Shown here: positions 56,073-64,000 of the stretch, one piece after another
How the letters are laid out: each line of letters opens with the position of its first letter
Position numbering within the stretch: the first letter of the stretch is position 1
Assembly (NCBI GenBank): GCA_032433765.1
Contig: JAVIAB010000073.1
Coordinates: forward strand, 58,523,065 to 58,587,064
Direction of reading: 5' to 3'
DNA: 64,000 nt
Source of the DNA: Megaustenia siamemsis
Taxonomy: Eukaryota; Mollusca; Gastropoda; Stylommatophora; Ariophantidae
The notes under the pieces: generated by a model
Seen by the model: only the letters and a program-made list of their open reading frames with translations
Told to the model about the DNA's origin: nothing
The model's database searches: none
Program-made: the position numbers and the translations under genes

Positions 56073-56124
56073 ATGGCTGAGTTACTTTGTGCACTTATCT
56101 TGTGCCTAGCTTCTCTACCGAAAG
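56073..56124 (+). CDS. Candidate first exon with signal peptide (tentative)
   Basis: ATG at 56073 opens 'MAELLCALILCLASLPK', a short start followed by a hydrophobic core and small residues, as in a secretory signal peptide. The frame then meets 'aaag|gtatgg', a possible 5' splice site at 56124/56125, which would leave a phase-1 intron, common after signal-peptide exons. No downstream exon is recognisable in the window. It could equally be chance. The surrounding bases contain no repeat copy. Confidence 0.25.
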
Positions 56125-56225
56125 GTATGGGTGCAACTTCTGGCTATGTTTACTTATTTTCTGTAATATGTTTCTGTTTTATATGTGCCACACAAACACA
56201 TATACATGTATCATTAAAGTTATCA

Positions 56226-56490
56226 GTGAGCCGCGATAGCTCAGTGGTTAGTGAATCGGACTATAAAGTACAAGAGAAGGGTTCGATCCCAACCGACGGC
56301 TCCGGTTCACCCACGCCTTAAATGGGTACCGGATTTTATTTCTGGCAAAGTAAAGCGACACGGGCGTAATACCGACCACATTACCCCAAAAATCATGTGC
56401 CGAAGGTCTGTAAAATGTATGGTCATTAACACCATATTCCCTATACGCCACTTGGCGTGACGGGTGTACTTTACTTTTGTTTTTTAATTT
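56226..56490 (+). mobile_element. tRNA-derived SINE, full length, 9-bp target-site duplication
   Basis: Starts 'gtgagccgcgatagctcagt' with intact A box 'tagctcagtgg' and B box 'ggttcgatccc', and ends in 'tgtactttacttttg' and a T run. Flanked by 'aagttatca' at 56217-56225 and 56491-56499. Both pol III boxes match consensus, making this and 16184 the best candidates for a transcribed copy. Antisense open frames are incidental. Confidence 0.9.
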
Positions 56491-56569
56491 AAGTTATCAC
56501 GGAAGGAGGAAAGAATGAAACAGTGTGTGCTGACGTGGAGGAATTCTCAAGCTAAGTGATCCCCAAGTG

Positions 56570-56953
56570 ATCCATCATAAGAAACAGATAATCAAATCAA
56601 TCAGAGGACCACAAGCCCCAAATCAGGATGCCTTTCATAATATGAATAGATATGAACAAGTTATCATTATACGCCTAAGAACAGGACACAATCGACTCCA
56701 TAGTCACGTGTATACAAAATTCAAGATCGGCACATCAACTACTTGTACATGTGGACAGGCACCCCAGACTGCTGAACACATACTTCAAGACTGCACTGAA
56801 TATAGTAGACTGAGGAAAATCCATTGGCCCATAGATACAACACTACAGACAAAACTATATGGGCCACTGCCAGAATTACAAAAGACAGTAAATTTTATAC
56901 AGGAAACGACATTGCAGATATAGACAATACTTCAGGCGAACGAAAGATAGATA
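56570..56953 (+). mobile_element. RNase H-type LINE, C-terminal fragment with perfect 12-bp target-site duplication
   Basis: The frame 56567-56923 starts inside ORF2 just after the RNase H domain and encodes 'YEQVIIIRLRTGHNRLHSHV', 'CTCGQAPQTAEHILQDC' (Cys-His motif C-x-C...H...C) and 'IHWPIDTTLQTKLYGPLPEL'. It is over 90 percent identical to the C-terminus at 60021. It ends with 'gaacgaaagatagatagat' and is flanked by 'gatccccaagtg' at 56558-56569 and 56954-56965. The frame is open to its natural stop. Confidence 0.9.
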
Positions 56954-56965
56954 GATCCCCAAGTG

Positions 56966-57149
56966 TAGTCTGCATGTCGCTTTCTATCTAGCGGTTTGTC
57001 ATTTTGATTTTAGTTGCCTTGATCATTTACTCAAGTAAGTGATATAACCTCTAACAGATTGCTCTAGAACATGTTGCGGTTCATTATTTTAAACCTGAAA
57101 TTTTCAACGAAATTTATAGTCGGAAATTGTATTTCACACCCATTTAGTA
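56966..57149. other. Spacer
   Basis: Nothing recognised. Confidence 0.25.
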
Positions 57150-57570
57150 GTGTGGAACGAATTCAAAACAAACGAGGAAATTAGATAAATCGCCAATCAA
57201 CCACTAATATCTTCAGTAATAAAGAAAAGACGAAGGTCATATGTTGGACATGTGATGAGAAGAGATAATAACCGAATAGCAAAACAAGCCCTCATGTGGG
57301 AAACAACAGCTAAGAGGAAAAGAGGAAGACCTAGAGAGACACTGAGAAGAACATTGATGAGAGAGACAAGAGCAGCAGGAATCGGCTCCCTCAATGAGAT
57401 AGAGCTGCTTGCACAGAACATAGACAAATAGCGATATTTGATAAAATATCTTTAAAAGAATTGAAAACTGCTGGAACAAAAATTCAGATAAGAGAAGGAG
57501 TAACTTGGTCTATGCCCTATGAGTCGGCTACGGCTCGAAAAGTCAATAGATAGATAGATTTAGTAGTAGT
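57150..57570 (+). mobile_element. LINE family H, 3' end with (ATAG)n tail
   Basis: The plus strand encodes 'KKRRSYVGHVMRRDNNRIAK', 'QALMWETTAKRKRGRPRETL', 'IGSLNEIELLAQNIDK', a stop, then 'LCPMSRLRLEKSIDR' and the tail 'agtcaatagatagatagatt'. The GHVMRR, W and KRKRGRPRET blocks are the post-RT C-terminus. The antisense frames (57427-57197, 57479-57237) are shadows. Confidence 0.78.
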
Positions 57571-57659
57571 TTTAGTAAGAAAGTTAGTATTCGTGAAATT
57601 GTTAATCCATCGATACATCTAAAAAATGAAACGTTAATAAGGCAAAGGAATTAACATTC

Positions 57660-57700
57660 GTTAAGTATGTCTCATGTCTCATGTCTCATGTCTCATGTCG
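57660..57700. repeat. Short 7-bp tandem repeat
   Basis: Four to five copies of 'tctcatg' preceding 'tcggatccac'. Confidence 0.8.
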
Positions 57701-57779
57701 GATCCACTTTATTAAAGTTTAAAATTTAAGAATAATTAGAATTTACTCGAGTCAGGACATTTTCACTTGTCCACGTCAC

Positions 57780-57995
57780 TCCTTCGGATGGAAGAGATGG
57801 GAGTTAGAATGGGCACAGCCAGAAACGAGAAATATAGTGGGCGTGTAAGAAGACTTATCAACCAACACAGAATTGGAGTCGTCGGTCGCTGGACACTGCG
57901 AGACCTACTGAGGAGAGGATCTGAGCACCTATAGACATGTCGGTGTGCAGTGATGATGACCCGCTAATAACTCAATAACCCATTAAATAATGCCG
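57780..57995 (+). mobile_element. RNase H-type LINE, 3'-terminal fragment
   Basis: Encodes 'RMEEMGVRMGTARNEKYSGR', 'VRRLINQHRIGVVGRWTLRD' and 'LLRRGSEHL' followed by a stop. This is the same C-terminus as at 62860-63030. Extremely 5'-truncated. The 3' end near 'ataactcaataacccatt' lies just before the A1 LINE. Confidence 0.75.
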
Positions 57996-58019
57996 CAACT
58001 TCTAATGTAGCTAAAGTGC

Positions 58020-59448
58020 CGCTATTTTATGACAGAAAATCTTTTCACCACAGTAATATGAATGATATCTACAACAGCGGATATATACCAGGCGACATGC
58101 TCAAATCAATATTCATAGCCCTACCAAAGAAATCGGGTGCGATTGAATGCGATGATCATCGCACAATAAGCCTTATGAGTCATATGACTAAGATATTACT
58201 AAGAATCATCATGCGAAGAGTGCGAAACAAAATCAGTCCAGAAATTAGCGATGAACAGTGTCGTTTTGTTAGAGATAAAGGAACAAACAATGCCGTTTAT
58301 ATCATATGATCTTTAGTAGAAAGAGCCATAGAGGTGAAAACAGATCTATACCTATGTTTTATAGATTACACCAAGGCATTTGACAAAGTAAAGAACCAAG
58401 AAATAATCAAAATTTTAGAAAGCATAAACGTAGACAGCAAAGATCTAAGAATACTAAAGAACATGTCCTGGCAACAAACAGCGGCCATATGAACTGGAAA
58501 CCAATTGAGAATGTTTCAACAAATAAAACAGGGTGTTAGACAAGGTTGTGTGTTTTCACCAGATTTATTTAATATTTATAGTGAGATTATTTTAAGATCC
58601 ATAAGGGGCATGCCTGGAATAACAATCAAAGGTCATAATATAAATAATCTAAGTTATGCTGATGATACTGTCTTAATCGCTATGAGTGAAAATGAGTTAC
58701 AAGAAATGTTGGACATTATAGTGAAAAAAAGCGAAAATAAAGGACTCAGCCTTAATAGCAAAAAGACAGAGGTAATGGTAACAACAAAGAAAAAGACATC
58801 ACCTCAGTGCAAAATAAGGACAAGTGGAACAGTATTAAAACATGTTAATGAATTTAAATATTTGGGAACTTTGTTAACCTCAGACGGAAGGGGAAGTCAC
58901 AAATGGGGTGATATGCAGAATGGCTCAGGCAAAAGCAGCATTCCAGAAAATGAGGAAGATACTATGCAATCCATTTTTGACAATCGAAACAAGAAAATGA
59001 ATTCTTAAATTTTACGTAGAGCCAGTTTTAACATATGGATGCGAATCATGGACAATAGGACAACAGACAAGAAAATCTCTTGAGTCTGTAGAAATGTGGT
59101 TTTACAGAAGAATGTTGAGAGTAACATGGACAGCTAAGAAGAGTAATGAAGATGTTCTAAGAGAGGTCAAAGCAAAAAGAGAGCTAATTTCCAATATTAG
59201 GAAGAAACAATCATCATTTTTTTGGCTATGTAATGAGAAGAGAACAACTGGAATATATTGTAACAACTGGAAAAATTGAGAGACGAAGAGATAGAGGGAA
59301 GCAAAGAGAAAAAATAACAGACAGCTTAAGAGAATGGCTTGGCATAAGGTCAACAACAGAAATGATAAATAGCTGCCGAGATCGAAAGTTTTGGAGCGAC
59401 ATTATCACCTACGCCAGCAGGCCCGGTACTTGATTATGATGATGAATA
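58020..59448 (+). mobile_element. LINE family A1, longest copy with RT motifs A, B and C
   Basis: The RT is readable in pieces: 'ECDDHRTISLMSHMTKILLR' (about 58147), motif A 'FIDYTKAFDKV' (about 58358-58390), motif B '[16 protein letters not shown]' (about 58527) and motif C YADD at 58655-58666. A 167-codon frame (58505-59008) carries B, C and '[13 protein letters not shown]', then shifts at an insertion near 58890. The C-terminus continues at 59094-59279 ('MWFYRRMLRVTWTAKKSNED') and 59233-59433 ('GRR/RRDRGKQREK'). The last stop is in the tail. Stops at about 58308 and 58490 and the missing 5' half make it inactive. Confidence 0.92.
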
Positions 59449-59539
59449 TTAACCAACTCTAAAGAGTTACGTTTGCGGGACCTGCTATTACTCTTAATGC
59501 ACATCTAGGTTGAGATCTTTATTTCTGGTCATGGATAGC

Positions 59540-59765
59540 AATACTAGAAGACACTGCTGATATTTGTTACTGCTAATGGATACTGATGATATTTTTATAC
59601 GATTATGAGAAAGATGTCAAAATAATGGATACTGCTGATGTTTTCATGCGATTATGAGAAAGATGTCATTGCTAATGAATACAGATGATGTTTGTCAGTA
59701 CTAATATGGACTGCGGCCATTTTCATGTGGTTACGACAAACATGTCAATACTAATGGATACAACT
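59540..59765. repeat. Degenerate tandem repeat, about 60-bp unit, four copies
   Basis: Repeated order 'aatggatactgatgatattt', 'catgcgattatgagaaagat', 'gtcattgctaatgaatac'. Copies are diverged, with length changes. Confidence 0.6.
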
Positions 59766-59944
59766 CTAAGAAAATGATTACTTGATTTACGAAAACACGA
59801 AACTATTCAATTCGAAGATTATTTGACACTGGTCTCATTGAAACTTGTACATTCCCACAAACACTTCATTAAACCTACCTAATCAGAACTGGTATTTGAT
59901 TTCAAAACTATTTGAAAGCCCCACTACAAGTATATAAACGAATT
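59766..59944. other. Spacer
   Basis: Nothing recognised. Confidence 0.25.
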
Positions 59945-60760
59945 TATCTATTTATCTTCCGTTCGCCCTAAGTATTGTCTATATCAGCAATGTCGTTTCC
60001 TGTATAAATTTTAGTGTCTTTTATAATTCTTGCAGTGGCCCATATAGTTGTGTCTGTAGTGTTGTATCTATGGGCCAATGGATTTCCCTCAGTCTACTAT
60101 ATTCTGTGCGATCTTGAAGTATGTGTTCAGCAGTCTGGGGCGCCTGTCCACATGTACAAGTAGTTGATGTGCCGATCTTGAATTTTGTACACATGTGACT
60201 ATGGAGTCGATTGTGTCCTGTTCTTAGGCGTATAATGATAACTTGTTCATATCTATTCTTATTATGAAAGGCATCCTGATTTGGAGCTTGTGGTCCTCTG
60301 AATGATTTGATTATCTGTTTCTTATGATGGTATGTAACCGGTGTATCTAGTTGTGTGCCTGTTGAACCTTCCTTTGCCAACTGATCTGCTTTCTCATTTC
60401 CTGGTATTCCACAGTGAGATGTGATCCACTGCAGGGCAACCCTGTGGTGCTTGCAGAGTTCAGTCAATAAGGTCTGCAGATGTGGTAATTTTCTGGATTG
60501 TAGTGCCTGGAGTACTGATCTTGCATCTGTCAAAAATACTACAGGTTGTGGACTAAGATTACTGTTCAGCAGTTTTTCTATTGCCAACTTTATTGCTTGT
60601 ATTCCTGCATCATAATTGTTACAATGTTTCCCTGTTGCTATTTTATTCATATCCCTAGTGTTATTTGGGAACTCTATATATGTACCTGCTCCTCCATTCT
60701 TTACTGCATTCTGTGCTGATCCATCTGTGTACACGCGGATCCATAGGTTTTGCAAACGAA
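59945..60760 (-). mobile_element. RNase H-type LINE, 5'-truncated copy
   Basis: From the tail complement ('tttatctatttatcttccgt') to about 60760, where the element stops at a small palindrome (ttgcaaac-gaa-gtttgcaa, 60750-60768). It carries the RNase H domain and Cys-His C-terminus of ORF2 and nothing of the RT. Clade is probably I or Jockey-like, inferred from the RNase H plus Cys-His arrangement. The fragment at 56570-56953 is its closest relative here. Confidence 0.9.
60021..60755 (-). pseudogene. LINE ORF2 C-terminal part: RNase H domain and Cys-His motif
   Basis: This 244-codon frame would degrade the RNA strand during retrotransposon cDNA synthesis. Visible residues: D11 in 'VYTDGSA', D77 in 'FLTDARSV', H114 in 'ITSHCGIPGNEKADQLAKEG' and D123 in the same block. 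The glutamate expected in the 'AELxAI' block is a glycine (G51 in 'DAGIQAI'), so activity is doubtful. After residue 130 comes a 'RLRTGHNRLHSH' block and 'CTCGQAPQTAEHILQDR', where R216 replaces the last cysteine kept in the 56.6 kb copy. The first ATG is simply the first in a truncated frame. No RT upstream. Confidence 0.88.
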
Positions 60761-60768
60761 GTTTGCAA

Positions 60769-61091
60769 TATAATTATATATAATATGCAATAAATATTTA
60801 ATCTTTTGAACTTTGCTTGTTACTCAGAAAGAAAGAAAAACAATGTTATCTCTTTTTTTTCAATTTAGACACATGAACAATGCCAAACATTGTGAACTTA
60901 ATTCTTGTTTCCTTGCTCATTCGAAACAATAAACGTCCACGTTATTGACATTCTATTTGCCTGTCAATGAAAGACTAATTACCGCAGCCAAAGTTTCAGT
61001 TATTCTTGACTCATTATTGCACCGGATTGTATGTGCTCATATATTGATGTATTGTATTCAAAACTTTCATTATCGTAATTTTTGCTATTCT
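60769..61091. other. AT-rich spacer
   Basis: Nothing recognised. Confidence 0.3.
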
Positions 61092-62397
61092 CTTTGAGGG
61101 ATTTGTTCTTGAATCACTTTGTGGGATTTGTTCTTGAATCACTTTTTTGGATTTGTTCTTGAATCACTTTTTTGGATTTATTATTGAATCACTTTGAGGG
61201 ATTTGTCATTGAATCACTTTGTAGGATTTGTTCTTGAATCACTTTGTGGGATTTGTTCTTGAATCACTTTGAGGGATTTGTTATTGAATCACTTTGTAGG
61301 ATTTGTTCTTGAATCACTTTGTGGGATTTGTTATTGAATCACTTTGTAGGATTTGTTCTTAAATAACTTTGAGGGATTTGTTATTGAAGCACTTTGTAGG
61401 ATTTGTTCTTGAATCACTTTGGGGGTTTTGTTATTGAATCACTTTGTTGGATTTGTTCTTGAATTACTTTGTTGGATTTGTTCTTGAATTACTTTGTTTG
61501 ATTTGTTCTTAAATAACTTTGAGGGATTTCTTCTTTAATCACTTTGTTGGATTTGTTATTGAATCACTTTGAGGGATTTGTTCTTGAATCACTTTGTTGG
61601 ATTTGTTCTTGAATCACTTTGAGGGATTTGTTCTTGAATCACTTTGAGGGATTTGTTCATGAACCACTTTGTAGGATTTGTTATTGAATCACTTTGAGGG
61701 ATTTGTTCTTGAATCACTTTGTTGGATTTGTTCTTGAATCACTTTGTTGGATTTGTTCTTGAATTACTTTGTGGGATTTGTTCTTGAATCACTTTGTTGG
61801 ATTTGTTATTGAATTACTTTGTTGGATTTGTTATTGAATCACTTTGTGGGATTTGTTCTTGAATTACTTTGAGGGATTTGTTATTGAATCACTTTGAGGG
61901 ATTTGTTCTTTAATCACTTTGTTGGATTTGTTATTGAATCACTTTGAGAGATTTGTTCTTGAATCACTTTGTTGGATTTTTTCTTGAATCACTTAGTTGG
62001 ATTTGTTATTGAATCACTTTGTGGGATTTGTTCTTGAATTACTTTGAGGGATTTGTTATTGAATTACTTTGAGGGATTTGTTCTTGAATCACTTTGTTGG
62101 ATTTGTTCTTGAATCACTTTGAGGGATTTGTTCTTGAATCACTTTGTTGGATTTGTTCTTGAATCACTTTGAGGGATTTGTTCTTGAATCACTTTGTAGG
62201 ATTTGTTATTGAATCACTTTTTTGGATTTGTTCTTGAATCACTTTGAGGGATTTGTTCTTGAACCACTTTGTTGGATCTGTTCTTGATTCACTTTGTTGG
62301 ATCTGTTCTTGAATCACTTTGTTGTATCTGTTCATGAATCACTTTGTTGGATCTGTTATTGAATCACTTTGTTGGATCTGTTCTTGAATCACTTTGT
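61092..62397. repeat. Minisatellite, 25-bp unit, about 52 copies
   Basis: Unit 'gggatttgttcttgaatcac' plus 'tttga'. Subtypes at the start (gaggg, gtggg, gttgg, gtagg, tttgg) and in the middle (ttctt or ttatt) alternate, with local duplicated pairs. The last 130 bp shift to 'ggatctgttcttgaatcact'. Confidence 0.96.
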
Positions 62398-62519
62398 CAG
62401 TCATTGAGCTGCATTCGAAAGAGTCAACAATGACATCATGTATTCATATTTGACAATATTTTTGCGCCGTTCTTCACCCTGCTGCAAGTTTATCCATCTC
62501 ACTGTGACGTTCTCCTCCT

Positions 62520-62830
62520 TTCTGTGCTGTTCTATATCTTATTGCACTATTCTCCATCTTACTGTGCTGTTCTATATCTTACTGCACCGTTCTCCATCTT
62601 ACTGTGCTGTTCTATATCTTATTGCACTATTCTCCATCTTACTGTGCTGTTCTATATCTTACTGCACCGTTCTCCATCTTACTGTGCTGTTCTATATCTT
62701 ATTGCACTATTCTCCATCTTACTGTGCTGTTCTATATCTTATTGCACTATTTTCCATCTTACTGCGCTGCTCTAAATCTTACTGCACCGTTCTCCTCCTT
62801 ATTTCGCTGCTCTAAATCTTACTGCACCGT
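62520..62830. repeat. Minisatellite, 20-bp unit in 40-bp pairs
   Basis: 'tgtgctgttctatatcttac' alternates with 'tgcaccgttctccatcttac' or 'tgcactattctccatcttac', and the two variants themselves alternate, giving an 80-bp pattern. Plus-strand frames of 83-125 codons are artefacts of a stop-free unit. The array runs directly into the LINE at 62832. Confidence 0.93.
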
Positions 62831-62831
62831 C

Positions 62832-64000
62832 ATTGAGTTATTTGCGAGTCATCATCATTTCACTCCTGCTCAAATCCCCCCCCCCCCCCCCTCAGCAATT
62901 CTCGCAGTGTCCAGCGACTGACGACTCCAGTTCTATGTTGGATGATATGTCTTCTTACACGGCCACTAAGTTTCTCATTTCTGGCTGTGTCCATCTTAAC
63001 TCCCATTTCCATCATCCGAAGAAGTGACGTGGATCTGTGTTTGTGGAAATCCTGTGCTCTTCCCACATCTCGGAGGACATTGATGGTGTCCGCCCGACCC
63101 ATTGGTTGCCCGTCCTCAACGACAGCGCAGCTAGCCAACCTGTCCGCTCTTTCATGTCCCCGTACTCCCGCATTTCCAGGTACATAGACAAAGGTGACCT
63201 TACGTATTTTAGATTACTGCAACGACTCTACCCATTGCATGCGTACAGAGTCTGCCTCCACTTTTCTTATCATGCTCATCGATTCACTCAGTATACAGGC
63301 GTGGTTGTAGTCTTGTGACTCTAACCATTTGAATACCTGGGTCACTGCCATCGCCTCCGTTGTCATGCCACTCGTGGTCATAACGTATGCACCACTGTCT
63401 TCGTAGACTATTCTGCCTGCCGAGCGTGCTGTAAATGCCCATGCACTTCTTTGGTGTCGGATTACAGATCCGTCTGTATAGATGACTGCATCTTTCTCAT
63501 CGGTGTTATCGCAGATGAGACCGTTGACCTCAGCCTTAACCACGACCGGGTTCTGTTCCCTACTTTTCAAGTTCAGTGTGACAATACACGAGAAAGTCCA
63601 CTTGAATGACTAGGCACCGGTATCCACTCCTCACCAACGCTGATATTGGTAAGCCTACAGTCCTGTTTGATGACATCTTCTGCTCGGCCCACCCATGATC
63701 TGCCTCATTTTAGCCTGGCACCGTTCACTGTGTTGAGCACGTAGTGCAATGGATGCTCTTTATCATCTGTACTAATCTTCAGGTATGCTCGTGCTCTTCA
63801 GATCTTGATTCTATCATCCATGGGTGGAAAGTCAAGAAGATAGCTCATTGCTACACAGGGATTGTCCATGGTACATCCCAAGATAATGCGCATGGCTTCA
63901 TTTTGTATTTTCTTCCGCCTATCAATTTGAGTCGTACTGACAGTAAGCATTGTCAGGGCATACTCGATTGGTGCGAGGACTAATCCCTGGAACAGATGTG
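62832..64000 (-). mobile_element. RNase H-type LINE, 3' portion, continuing past the right edge
   Basis: Read leftwards from 64000: 'RRKKIQNEAMRIILGCTMDN', 'MSYLLDFPPMDDRIKI' (post-RT linker), then RNase H in the frame 63570-63214 with D33 in 'IYTDGSV' and E72 in 'TTEAMAV'. E96 in 'ILSESMSM' stands where the third acidic residue, normally D, is expected. After a frameshift come 'FVYVPGNAGVRGHERADRLA' (H of 'PGHAG' changed to N) and the C-terminus 'EMGVKMDTARNEKLSGRVRR'. Stops and shifts occur throughout. A run of 16 C (62876-62891) lies near the end. Shares its C-terminus with 31990 and 57780. Confidence 0.85.

Noticed and set aside
62438..62921. Leu/Ser/Cys-rich plus-strand frames of 83-125 codons
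   Set aside because: Products of the stop-free 20-bp repeat.
1..64000. LTR retrotransposons or integrated viral genes
   Set aside because: No long terminal repeats, integrase, protease or capsid motifs recognised; all RT sequence here is of non-LTR type.

Overview
This 64 kb window is AT-rich, repeat-saturated nuclear DNA from an invertebrate animal. I found no convincing host gene, no bacterial-style operon and no CRISPR array. Nearly everything recognisable is a transposable element or a tandem repeat. Broken non-LTR retrotransposon 3' ends of several families, a tRNA-derived SINE, a mariner element and long minisatellites together resemble repeat-rich lophotrochozoan genomes, most likely a mollusc. 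That placement is inference; no species-diagnostic gene is present.

Mobile elements. About thirty fragments are LINE 3' ends, almost all 5'-truncated. The main families are: A1 and A2, two related families with a C-terminal 'YLGT..TSDGRCT' region and (TGA)n tails; B, with an AAG-rich tail; C, 'GHTITSDGKCTTEI', with a (TGA)n tail; G, 'WNPQGKR'; H, 'KRKRGRPRET'; and two RNase H-bearing families (59945-60760 with 56570-56953, and 62832-64000 with relatives). The fullest reverse transcriptase remnants are at 40665-42284 and 58020-59448. A tRNA-like SINE with recognisable pol III A and B boxes occurs at least six times (1.1, 7.0, 16.2, 29.6, 38.8 and 56.2 kb), and a rearranged relative lies at 36.8-37.5 kb. 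A small retroposon ending in an AACCAAAT-type tail occurs four times and is nested in LINEs at 43.3 and 53.0 kb. One nearly complete mariner (17123-18457) has perfect inner terminal inverted repeats but two frameshifts.

Tandem repeats cover roughly a fifth of the window. They include a cluster of four arrays (units 48, 41, about 43 and 51 bp) at 3.3-6.6 kb, a 40-bp array at 36.8 kb, an 18/36-bp array at 46.5 kb, a 4.2 kb complex with a 31-bp period at 47.5-51.7 kb, a 42-bp array with higher-order structure at 54.9-56.0 kb, a 25-bp array at 61.1-62.4 kb and a 20/40-bp array at 62.5 kb. The long open frames in several arrays are by-products of units whose length is a multiple of three.

The most interesting observations are: a SINE relative whose segment between the pol III A and B boxes appears to have been amplified about fourteen times; the 31-bp satellite complex, in which three successive arrays look like diverged versions of one ancestral unit; a duplicated 12-unit higher-order repeat; LINE reading frames whose stop codon is supplied by their own (TGA)n tail; and the AACCAAAT-tailed retroposon with target-site duplications. 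A short signal-peptide-like reading frame followed by a possible splice donor at 56073-56124 is the only weak hint of a host gene.
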